Shown: positions 1 to 5,874 of the stretch, piece by piece
Numbering within the stretch: position 1 is the first letter of the stretch
Layout: every line of letters begins with the position of its first letter
Assembly (NCBI GenBank): GCA_964461295.1
Contig: CAYWTX010000394.1
Coordinates: 1-8,409 of the forward strand
Direction: 5' to 3'
Source of the DNA: CAYWTX01 sp964461295
GTDB taxonomy: Bacteria > Planctomycetota > Phycisphaerae > SM23-33
Length of the DNA: 8,409 nucleotides
The notes under the pieces: model-generated
The model's database searches: none
What the model was told of the DNA's origin: nothing
Seen by the model: only the letters and a program-made list of their open reading frames with translations
Translations under genes and position numbers: made by a program

Positions 1-147
1 GATCACGCCCGTGCAGAACACGCCGTGCACAACCCCGGCGGGTACGCGAGCGGCCACGGGCACATGCTGGACCTGCTCACTGAAGGTGTTGCCGCCCTCG
101 CCGGGCGGCTGAGGAGGAGACGGAGGCGGGTACATTTCGTCGCTCAT
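1..147 (-). CDS. N-terminus of a probable DUF3467 protein (partial, runs off the window)
   Basis: An open frame starts at ATG 147-145 and continues to the window edge without a stop, giving 49 residues. It opens with an acidic and proline-rich leader (MSDEMYPPPSPPQPP), then a Gly-rich hinge, then a conserved-looking block, residues 29-49, beginning VPVAARVPAGVV and continuing HGVFCTGVI. That block resembles what I remember of the start of DUF3467, a small bacterial and archaeal family of unknown function. In that family a segment like 'a.GvfsTgv' precedes a strand ending in a 'hEFvlDF' motif, which would lie outside this window. The frame avoids stops and favours G/C in third positions. No good Shine-Dalgarno precedes the ATG, and a second ATG at codon 5 is an alternative start. 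The family call rests on memory of the motif and cannot be completed here; that the reading frame is real is more secure. Confidence 0.6.
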   Translation of the reverse strand, partial: MSDEMYPPPSPPQPPGEGGNTFSEQVQHVPVAARVPAGVVHGVFCTGVI

Positions 148-189
148 GACGGCCAAGCGTATCCGGGGGCGAGGCGGTTGTCCAGAACT

Positions 190-210
190 GGCCCTCTTGG
201 CCCTCTTGGC
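190..210. repeat. Tandem 9-mer GGCCCTCTT (two copies and a partial third)
   Basis: GGCCCTCTT occurs at 190-198 and again at 199-207, followed by GGC. It lies in the leader of the DUF3467-like gene. On the transcribed strand it reads as a purine-rich AAGAGGGCC repeat, about 45-60 nt upstream of the ATG. Role unknown. I saw no clear sigma-70 promoter between 148 and 309. Confidence 0.6.
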
Positions 211-309
211 GTCGCTCGTCCTGTCTCGATGGGAATCTCACCGTTTCCCGCGGCCACAGCACATGGGGAACTGGGACAACGACAACACAATTCCGCCGCG
301 TCCCTTGAG

Positions 310-380
310 GGCATAACTGTTTATTGCGTAGTGACTTACTGATTCCAGCTTATCGGAATCGGCAGAAGTCGAGGTCAGAG
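310..380 (-). repeat. Dispersed 75-bp repeat, copy A (overlaps the mtnP stop codon)
   Basis: This segment matches two others in the window, at 5514-5592 and 5440-5510. The most conserved end is GGCAGAAGTCGAGGTCAGAG (361-380), which matches 19 of 20 bases at 5573-5592. Similarity continues with gaps through CTTAT, then TGACTTACTG, and ends in GGCATAACTG at 310-319 (GGCACAACTG in copy B). The segment is more AT-rich than its surroundings. Its conserved end reaches into the last codon of mtnP and contains that gene's TGA (377-375). It looks like a mobile or dispersed intergenic repeat rather than part of a gene. Orientation is given as the strand on which CTCGACTTCTGCC is read first. Confidence 0.75.
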
Positions 381-1256
381 GTACTTCTCCACCAGCACGC
401 CGTACCGCTGCCTCGCCTTGGCCAAGTCGATCTTCCGCCGATCCGTCCAGATCCCCAATTCCAGGGCGTTGTGGGCCGGCGATGGCACGTCGGCAATCTC
501 CGCGAACCGCCCCAGCGCCACCTTGATCAACTCCACCGCGTTGCCCGTCGCCTCCATGAGGTTGCCGATGATCTCCTTCAGCAACTCGTGGCGGTCCAGA
601 TCGGCCTGCGCCGGCCGCCAGCAGTCGTAGTCGCTCGGCAAACAGACCAGGGCGTACGCCATCTCGGCCTCGCGGGCAAGCTTGGCCTCCGGCATCGCGG
701 TCATGCCGATCAGGTCGCCGCCCCAGGACCGGTGCATCTCGCTTTCCGCCCGCGTCGAGAACGCCGGCCCTTCCATGCACACGTACGTTCCGCCGTCATG
801 CACGGTCGTCTTCACGGCGCCCGAGCAGTTCAACAGATGGCGGCGAAGCACGGGGCAGAACGGCACGGCCAGCTCGACGTGCGCCGCGAAGTGCTCGTCG
901 AAGAACGTCGGCACGCGCCGGTACGTCTTGTCGATGATCTGGTCGGGAATCACCAGGTGCTTGGGATGAATGTTCTCGTGCAGCGACCCCACCGCGCCCG
1001 AAGCCAGCACGTGCGTGCAACCAAGGCTCTTCAGGGCGTAGATGTTCGCGCGGTACGGCACGGCCGAGGGACTCAGCGTGTGCCCCGGACCGTGACGGTT
1101 CAGCAGGGCGATCCGCGTGCCGCTCCACTCGGCCAGGATGATGTCGTCCGATGGCCGCCCGAAGGGCGTGTCGACGGCGACGGTCTGGCCCTTGGTCTCG
1201 GCCAGTGCGTCGCCCAACCCGCTGCCGCCAATGATCCCGACGCGTATGTTCGCCAT
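375..1256 (-). CDS. mtnP: S-methyl-5'-thioadenosine phosphorylase
   Basis: Cytosolic phosphorylase that splits methylthioadenosine with phosphate into adenine and 5-methylthioribose-1-phosphate, the entry to methionine and purine salvage. The 293-residue product has the full set of family signatures: the N-terminal phosphate loop GGSGL (10-14), NRHGPGH (53-59), the SGAVGSL segment (86-92), MEGPAFSTRAES (161-172), GMT (184-186), and SDYDCW (208-213). In the last of these, D209 and D211 correspond to the two Asp that bind the purine base in human MTAP; purine nucleoside phosphorylases carry Asn there. This favours a 6-amino substrate such as MTA over inosine or guanosine. I chose the ATG at 1256 because the GGSGL loop follows at the usual distance and AAAGGA lies 6 nt upstream; an in-frame ATG at 1355 would add a non-conserved tail. 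The length is near the family norm. The stop codon lies within a dispersed repeat. The nearby gene order gives no pathway context. Confidence 0.95.
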   Translation of the reverse strand: MANIRVGIIGGSGLGDALAETKGQTVAVDTPFGRPSDDIILAEWSGTRIALLNRHGPGHTLSPSAVPYRANIYALKSLGCTHVLASGAVGSLHENIHPKHLVIPDQIIDKTYRRVPTFFDEHFAAHVELAVPFCPVLRRHLLNCSGAVKTTVHDGGTYVCMEGPAFSTRAESEMHRSWGGDLIGMTAMPEAKLAREAEMAYALVCLPSDYDCWRPAQADLDRHELLKEIIGNLMEATGNAVELIKVALGRFAEIADVPSPAHNALELGIWTDRRKIDLAKARQRYGVLVEKYL

Positions 1257-1262
1257 GAGGGG

Positions 1263-1268
1263 TCCTTT
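1263..1268 (-). promoter_or_regulatory. Shine-Dalgarno of mtnP, deciding the start
   Basis: On the minus strand AAAGGA lies 6 nt before the ATG at 1256. This supports that start over the in-frame ATG 33 codons upstream, which lies within the GGACAC repeat region. Confidence 0.75.
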
Positions 1269-1289
1269 CAGGTCGGAGGATAGCCCACC

Positions 1290-1304
1290 GCGGCTGGAAG
1301 CCGC
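1290..1304. other. Small hairpin in the mtnP leader
   Basis: GCGGCT-gga-AGCCGC forms a perfect 6-bp stem with a 3-nt loop, ending 34 nt upstream of the mtnP ATG. No T-run follows on the minus strand. It may be a leader structure or a fragment of a repeat; function unknown. Confidence 0.45.
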
Positions 1305-1309
1305 AAGAG

Positions 1310-1426
1310 GAACACGAACGGACACCGACGAACACCAACGGACACAGGCACACAACGGGAGGGAATGCGAGCGTTCGTGTCCGTGTCAGTCCGCGCTCGT
1401 CCGCCTTCGTCCGTGTGTCCGTGTTC
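1310..1426. repeat. Imperfect inverted repeat of GGACAC/GAACAC units between the AsmA-like gene and mtnP
   Basis: The left arm (1310-1359) is built from GAACAC and ACGGACAC units. The right arm (1371-1426) carries the complements (GTGTCCGTGTTC, CGTTCGTGTCCGTGTC), so the two could pair as a long, imperfect stem around the short spacer near 1360-1370. The right arm begins directly after the TAA (1429-1427) of the AsmA-like gene: on the minus strand the stop is followed by GAACACGGACACACGGACG. The strict 6-base flavour (GGACAC, GACGAA, GAACAC) in both arms points to an expanded simple-type repeat. It could serve as a 3' end structure for the AsmA-like transcript, but there is no T-tract. Confidence 0.65.
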
Positions 1427-4400
1427 TTACTTGTCCGCCTTGCCGGGGTTCAGCAGTTCGTTGATGGCCGCATCCAGGCCGCGCAGAGGCACCGTGCGCA
1501 TCTGCGGGTTGCGCAGCGGGCCGCGCACGTGGATCTCCACCACCTCGCGCGACAGGCCCCGCAGCAGTTCCTCGATGCTCCCGATGCGAGGCAGCCTTCG
1601 CGGCGGGCCGGTCAGGAAGTTCAGCTTCAGCGTCTCGCTCTTCATGCTCATCGTGCCCGAACCCAGGATGGACAGCGCCGGCCCGCGCAGGTAGATCTCC
1701 TCGAACGTCAGCGTGTCATCCTGTAGCCGATAGCTCACCGCGCCGTCGGTGAACGCCGTGTCGCCCGGCAGCGACAGGAAGAACACGTCCAGCAGCCCCA
1801 GCATCACCGGCAGGCGGCAGATGCTGCCGTCGGTCAGGCGCAGCAGCCCGGCCGCCCGCAGGGCGGGCTTGCTCGTCGGCGTGGCCGTGAGCTGGATCGT
1901 CCCGGCCAGTTTGCCCTTCACGTCGGGGTTCTTGCCCGCCTCCTGGCCCGCCCTCGCCAGTTCCTCCAGCTCGATCGCCTCCACGGTGAGATTCAGGCCA
2001 TACTCCAGCGGCTCCGACAGCCGCACCTCGGCGAACCCCGCCGCCCGCCCGCCGTAGGCCCGGGCCGTCAGATCGCCGATGCGGATGATCTGGGCCGTGC
2101 GGTCCTTCGTCAGCCGCCCCGACAGGTTCGTCAACTGCTGGCGCGCGACGACCATGCTGTCGACGTCGATGTTGGCGTCCAGCGCCAACCCGCGCGAGTC
2201 CTGCGCCGCCCTGCCGGCCAGGCCGCCGGTGACCTTCTTGTACCCCAGCCCCAGGTCGACCATCGCGTCGCGGAAGGCGAGGCTGCCGCCCAGCGACCAC
2301 GTGGCGGCGGGCACGCCCTGCCGTGTCGTGGGGCGAGTCTCTGGCGAGGAAGAAACCCCTGCCCCGCCGCGCACAGGCGCTGAAGACGTGGACGTCGGCG
2401 TGACGGCCTTCAGCGCATCGGCGTTCGCGTCGCAAGCCGGCGTGAACACCCGCACGTCCGTCAGGTCCAGGTCGCACGTGCCCCCAGCCTGGAACCGCTT
2501 CACGATCGGCCCCAGCGCCGTCGGCATCGCCGCCAGGAACTCCCTGTCAACCGGCACGGCCTGGCCCTTCACCGACGACAGGTGCACCCGCTGGCCGGCC
2601 GCATCGTCACTCAGCACGCCCGCGACGGTCAGCTTCGATTCGCCCCGCACGCCCGTGCCCTGAAGTTCCACGCGCCCCGGCGTGGCCACGGCCCGGCCGA
2701 CAATGTTCCGCAACGGATACGGGAACGCCTCGTGCCGCACCGACAGGCCGCCGCGCCCGTCGATCACCAGCCGGTAGTCCACGCTCCCGGCAGCGGGCGA
2801 AGTCGAGCCGTCGCGATTCGGCGACCCCGCCGCCTCGCGGTACGCCAGTTCGATGTCGGCCTGGCCTTCGGGGTTCACGTCGCGCCACGCCGCCTTGACG
2901 CCGACAGGCAACGCGGCCAGCAGTTCCTCGTCCAGTTGCAGGGCCTTGGCCGTGATGAGCAAGTCGGTGCCCGGCTGGTTGGCTTCCAGCGCGACCGTCC
3001 CGCGGATCGTCACGGACGTCTGCCCGTGCCGACCGGCGAGGCGCTGCACCACGGCCTTGTCGCCCTGGATGCTCAGCTCGCCGTTGGCGTCGGTCACCGC
3101 GTAGGGCAGCACGTCGGGCTTGAACGCCGCGCCCTCCACGCGCGCCTCGATCCGCATGTCGGTCTTCTCGCCCGGGTCCTCGCGCAGTTTCACCCGCACG
3201 CCGGCGGCCCGCCCGGCCGTCACGTGCAGTGCCTCCACGGCTCGCCGCGTCCGAGGCGGCATGGCCGACAACAGGTCCGAATCCAGCGCCAGGTCGTTGG
3301 CGTCGATGGTCAACCGCGTGCACCCCTTGCCCCCGCTCACCCCGCCCACCGTGCCGCGAAGCGCGATGCTCGCAGGCCCGTGCCGCGCCCGCACGTCCTC
3401 CAGTTCGGCCTCGTCGCCCACGATGTGCACGGCGCCCGACACCTTCTCCAGCCGGTACGGGAAGCCGTCGTACGTCACCGCCGCCCGCCCGTCCAGCACC
3501 AGCCGGGCGTCCGTTCGCTCCTGGTCGTCCTTGCCCTGCCGCCAGATGCGGACCTTCGCCCCGCCGTGTCCGCTGGGCGACACGGTGTCCCACACCTTGG
3601 CGATGTTCTCCGGCAGGGCCGCGCGCAGCGCCTCGTCGAACGCCGCGCCGCCGGCGTCAACCGTCAGGTCGTATGTCCACGCCTTCCGGATGTCCACCGT
3701 GCCGTTCAGCGTGAACGTCCCGTCGCCGTGCCGCCCGCTCAGGTTCCTCAGGCGCACTCGCGACGTGTCGAACTCCACCGTCCCCGTCACGTCCGACATC
3801 GCGTATGCGAAGTTGCAGTACGTCGCCGTCATGTTCCGCGGCCAGGCCGTCCCGGCCACTGTGAGGACGCCGTTGGCGTCGCGACGCACGCCCATGGTCG
3901 CGTCCACCGTCCCGCCAGGCTGCAGCGCCCGCCGCAATTCCGCCAGGTCCTTCCGCATCGCGCCGGTCACGTCCTTCTCGCCCGGCAGGGCCAGCCCGCG
4001 CACCGACGCCTTCAACTCGAAGGGGCTGTTGGGGTCGTAGCCCCCGTAGCGCCCGTCCATCCGCAGCGTCGCGCCGCCGGCCTGCGGAAGCCTGCCCGTC
4101 AGGTTCGTCACCCGCAACTCGTTGGCGTCGAACACCAGCCGCCCGCTCACGTCCGTCAGCGCCAGCCCGCCCTCGGCCTCCGTCAGCCGCAGACGCACGC
4201 CTTCCAGCACGGCCTCCAGAGCCCGCTGGTTGGCGCCGTCCTTCACCGGAACCGAGTTCAGCAGCACCTTGCCTTCGATGCCATACCGGTCCTTCCACTT
4301 GGCGTAGTGGCCCGGCAGCATGGGCGCCAGGTTCTCGATGAACACCGTGGTGCTCATGTCGAATGTCCCGCCAACAACGTCCAGCGTGCCGACGCCACTG

Positions 4401-5122
4401 ATGGGCTGCTGGCCGCCGCGGCGGTTCTCCCGCAGCGCGATGTGGTACTTCGTCGCTCCTTCCGGCGACATCGTGATGTCCAGCCGCATCTGGCCCTCCA
4501 GCGTCCGGAGCTGCACGTCCCGAAGCGAAACCAGCGGCAGCCGCTGCGACGCCGGCAGGGCCGGCTCCGCGCGCCGGCGCAGCGCCTCCAGCAGCTCCCA
4601 CGCCGCCAGGCGGCCCTTCCTCGGCTCGTAGTCCAGCGTGAGTGTCGGCGACGTGCATACGATCTCGGTCACGTCCAGCCTTCCCTCCGAAAACAGCGAC
4701 CACGGGCGGTGCCGCAGAAGGATCGACTCGGCCGTCAGCAGCGGGCGATCTTCCGCCGTGGCGTTGGGCACGTCGATGCGGACCCCCTGCAGTTCCAGCG
4801 TTCCCCACAGGCGGAACTTGCCGCCGCGAATCTCCACTCGCCCGGCTGTGAGATGGGAGAGATACCGCGCGGCCTCGTCGCTGGCGTACCCGCCCAGGGC
4901 CATCGGCAGGTAGATGTAGGCGAACAGCACGACGCTGATCAAGGCCAGCAGGACCAGCCCCGCGGTGCGGCGCCCGCGCGAGATGTACCGCCAGTGCCGC
5001 CTGCGCCGCAGCAGCGGCAGCCCGGCCAGGATATGCGACAGTTTGGTCATCGTCCGCGCCGCCGCCCCGCGACCGCGCGAGTAGTCATTGTATCCGCCGC
5101 CCCCGCCAAACCAGTAGCCCAT
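1427..5122 (-). CDS. Large AsmA-like envelope protein with an N-terminal membrane anchor and internal repeats
   Basis: From ATG 5122 the product is 1231 residues. A Gly/Tyr-rich tail (1-20) and a basic stretch (39-53) precede one membrane segment (about 54-77, VLLALISVVLFAYIYLPMAL). The rest is predicted periplasmic and beta-rich, with a repeating pattern (about 390-890; see findings). A Ser/Thr/Pro-rich linker (about 891-940) follows, then a C-terminal AsmA-like domain (about 941-1216) with RAYGGRAAGF, LRLTDGSICRLPVMLGLLDV, ILGSGTMSM and VRGPLRNPQM. That order is typical of AsmA/TamB-related C-termini. Relatives are long beta-groove proteins thought to carry phospholipids between inner and outer membranes or to aid outer-membrane assembly; this role here is inferred. 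The start is uncertain. An alternative ATG at 5050 (residue 25, MTKLSHIL) overlaps the stop of an upstream small ORF as ATGA, and neither start has a well-placed Shine-Dalgarno. The gene is flanked by repeat regions on both sides. Confidence 0.85.
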   Translation of the reverse strand: MGYWFGGGGGYNDYSRGRGAAARTMTKLSHILAGLPLLRRRRHWRYISRGRRTAGLVLLALISVVLFAYIYLPMALGGYASDEAARYLSHLTAGRVEIRGGKFRLWGTLELQGVRIDVPNATAEDRPLLTAESILLRHRPWSLFSEGRLDVTEIVCTSPTLTLDYEPRKGRLAAWELLEALRRRAEPALPASQRLPLVSLRDVQLRTLEGQMRLDITMSPEGATKYHIALRENRRGGQQPISGVGTLDVVGGTFDMSTTVFIENLAPMLPGHYAKWKDRYGIEGKVLLNSVPVKDGANQRALEAVLEGVRLRLTEAEGGLALTDVSGRLVFDANELRVTNLTGRLPQAGGATLRMDGRYGGYDPNSPFELKASVRGLALPGEKDVTGAMRKDLAELRRALQPGGTVDATMGVRRDANGVLTVAGTAWPRNMTATYCNFAYAMSDVTGTVEFDTSRVRLRNLSGRHGDGTFTLNGTVDIRKAWTYDLTVDAGGAAFDEALRAALPENIAKVWDTVSPSGHGGAKVRIWRQGKDDQERTDARLVLDGRAAVTYDGFPYRLEKVSGAVHIVGDEAELEDVRARHGPASIALRGTVGGVSGGKGCTRLTIDANDLALDSDLLSAMPPRTRRAVEALHVTAGRAAGVRVKLREDPGEKTDMRIEARVEGAAFKPDVLPYAVTDANGELSIQGDKAVVQRLAGRHGQTSVTIRGTVALEANQPGTDLLITAKALQLDEELLAALPVGVKAAWRDVNPEGQADIELAYREAAGSPNRDGSTSPAAGSVDYRLVIDGRGGLSVRHEAFPYPLRNIVGRAVATPGRVELQGTGVRGESKLTVAGVLSDDAAGQRVHLSSVKGQAVPVDREFLAAMPTALGPIVKRFQAGGTCDLDLTDVRVFTPACDANADALKAVTPTSTSSAPVRGGAGVSSSPETRPTTRQGVPAATWSLGGSLAFRDAMVDLGLGYKKVTGGLAGRAAQDSRGLALDANIDVDSMVVARQQLTNLSGRLTKDRTAQIIRIGDLTARAYGGRAAGFAEVRLSEPLEYGLNLTVEAIELEELARAGQEAGKNPDVKGKLAGTIQLTATPTSKPALRAAGLLRLTDGSICRLPVMLGLLDVFFLSLPGDTAFTDGAVSYRLQDDTLTFEEIYLRGPALSILGSGTMSMKSETLKLNFLTGPPRRLPRIGSIEELLRGLSREVVEIHVRGPLRNPQMRTVPLRGLDAAINELLNPGKADK

Positions 5123-5319
5123 ACCGCCGGCGCCGGCCCCTCCAGGACGCCGGGGCAGCCTTCGCGGGCATTGCTGGTCGGCGGAAGCGGAATCCCGAAA
5201 GCCATCACCAGGAGCGCAACAACATGCCCCGTCTTGATGGTGTGAATCGCCGCCTCACTGTCCGCGAGACGCGGGCAGTGGCAGAACAGCACGATGGCGA
5301 TGCGGTAGGCCAGAAGCAT
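5047..5319 (-). CDS. Possible small hydrophobic protein overlapping the start of the AsmA-like gene
   Basis: A 90-codon frame runs from ATG 5319 to TGA 5049-5047. An in-frame TGA two codons upstream makes this ATG its only start. The first two thirds has high G/C at third codon positions and contains two short hydrophobic stretches (LLAYRIAIVLF, residues 2-12, and GHVVALLVMAFGIPL, 31-45). The last third is Ala/Gly/Arg-rich and overlaps the AsmA-like N-terminus in another frame. Its stop overlaps the alternative AsmA-like start at 5050 as ATGA, the usual form of translational coupling. Against it are the lack of a convincing Shine-Dalgarno, no recognisable family, and an unconvincing C-terminus. 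If it is real, the AsmA-like protein probably starts at 5050. If it is spurious, this is simply leader sequence. Confidence 0.3.
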   Translation of the reverse strand: MLLAYRIAIVLFCHCPRLADSEAAIHTIKTGHVVALLVMAFGIPLPPTSNAREGCPGVLEGPAPAVWATGLAGAADTMTTRAVAGRRRGR

Positions 5320-5363
5320 GGCTCACCCGGTTCTTCCGCAGCCAGCCCTCGTACCGTGCCCGA

Positions 5364-5381
5364 CAATCTGCGCAATCTGCG
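5364..5381. repeat. Tandem 9-mer CAATCTGCG, two copies
   Basis: CAATCTGCG occurs at 5364-5372 and 5373-5381, followed by a decayed third unit beginning CAA. Short perfect tandem duplication in non-coding DNA, role unknown. Confidence 0.6.
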
Positions 5382-5439
5382 CAAACCGGGCAGCTCTTTC
5401 GCCGGCGCGATGCCAGAAGCCCGAAAGAGAGGCGCGTGT

Positions 5440-5510
5440 ACTCAGCTCGACTTCTGCCATTCCAGGCGAACCGAAATTCATAACTCATTCTGTAACAAAG
5501 ATTTAGCCGC
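5440..5510 (+). repeat. Dispersed 75-bp repeat, copy C
   Basis: This copy is read on the plus strand. CTCAGCTCGACTTCTGCCA (5441-5459) is the inverse of the conserved end of copy B at 5574-5592, with 18 of 19 bases matching. Past this core it resembles the minus-strand reading of copy A: a CATAACTCAT block near 5479-5488 parallels CAGTAAGTCAC in A, and an AACAAAG...TTAGCC tail parallels AATAAAC...TTATGCC. It is more diverged than A and B are from each other. It meets copy B tail to tail around 5511-5513. Confidence 0.6.
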
Positions 5511-5513
5511 CCC

Positions 5514-5592
5514 GGCACAACTGGATAATGCCGTGTTGTAACTTATTGCCAAAGAAACACTTATGGCACATTGGCAGAAGTCGAGCTCAGAG
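5514..5592 (-). repeat. Dispersed 75-bp repeat, copy B
   Basis: Ordered matches to copy A are: GGCACAACTG (5514-5523) to GGCATAACTG, the TGTAACTTATTG block (5537-5548) to AGTGACTTACTG, CTTAT (5560-5564) to CTTAT, and GGCAGAAGTCGAGCTCAGAG (5573-5592) to the 20-base core of A with one difference. With copy C it forms an imperfect palindrome of about 150 bp whose conserved ends face outward, an arrangement seen in BIME-like repeat pairs and in MITEs with terminal inverted repeats. Its outer end, CTCAGAG, is shared with the next repeat family. Confidence 0.7.
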
Positions 5593-5874
5593 CTTGTGAA
5601 AGAATCGATGCTTGCGGGTTTGCCCGCGTTGACCACCTTCTTTCGCCATCTTCGGGGCTCTGCGCCTAATTCTTTGCCTACAGGGGGCTTACGCCCCCGG
5701 TTAGATCCTGATCGCCCCTTCCGGGCGAAGAGGGACAAAGGCCGCTTCCGCGATTCTTTCACAACCTCTCAGCCTTTCAGGCTGAAGGGGATGAAGCGCA
5801 AAGCCCCGGCGGGGCGACAGAAAGCGTCCAGCGCGGGCAAACCTGCGAGATCCAATTCTTTCACAAACTCTGAG
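5586..5874. repeat. Second repeat family: 49-bp inverted arms plus one internal partial copy
   Basis: The arms are 5586-5634 and 5826-5874. The reverse complement of the first matches the second at about 39 of 49 positions, with identical runs CGCGGGCAAACC, ATTCTTTCACAA and CTCTGAG. A third, partial copy, CGATTCTTTCACAACCTCTC (5751-5770, then AG), shares only the outer 22 bases. The conserved module is ATTCTTTCACAANCTCTNAG. It is non-coding and unlike a CRISPR, since the copies are few, inverted and irregularly spaced. Confidence 0.7.

Noticed and set aside
324..1283. A 319-codon plus-strand frame over mtnP
   Set aside because: It is the complement shadow of mtnP, whose minus-strand product carries all family motifs.
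2582..5245. An 887-codon open frame on the plus strand opposite the AsmA-like gene
   Set aside because: It is rich in Arg, His, Pro and Gln with no domain, signal or hydrophobic core. Long antisense frames are expected opposite a long high-GC gene with strong third-position bias; the minus-strand product has clear AsmA signatures.
5255..5518. An 87-codon minus-strand frame with CPVCADCADC, which looks like a metal-binding motif
   Set aside because: The Cys pattern comes from the tandem CAATCTGCG repeat read in one frame, and the frame starts inside repeat copy B. No wider zinc-ribbon context.
5561..5577. TGGCAC within repeat copy B as a sigma-54 promoter
   Set aside because: The -24 like TGGCAC is present, but the -12 GC is not at the required spacing.
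5440..5592. Insertion sequence
   Set aside because: Only about 150 bp, with no transposase or target duplication visible; kept as a repeat or MITE-like candidate instead.
5586..5874. Possible CRISPR array
   Set aside because: Three copies only, in both orientations, partial and unevenly spaced, with no cas genes nearby.
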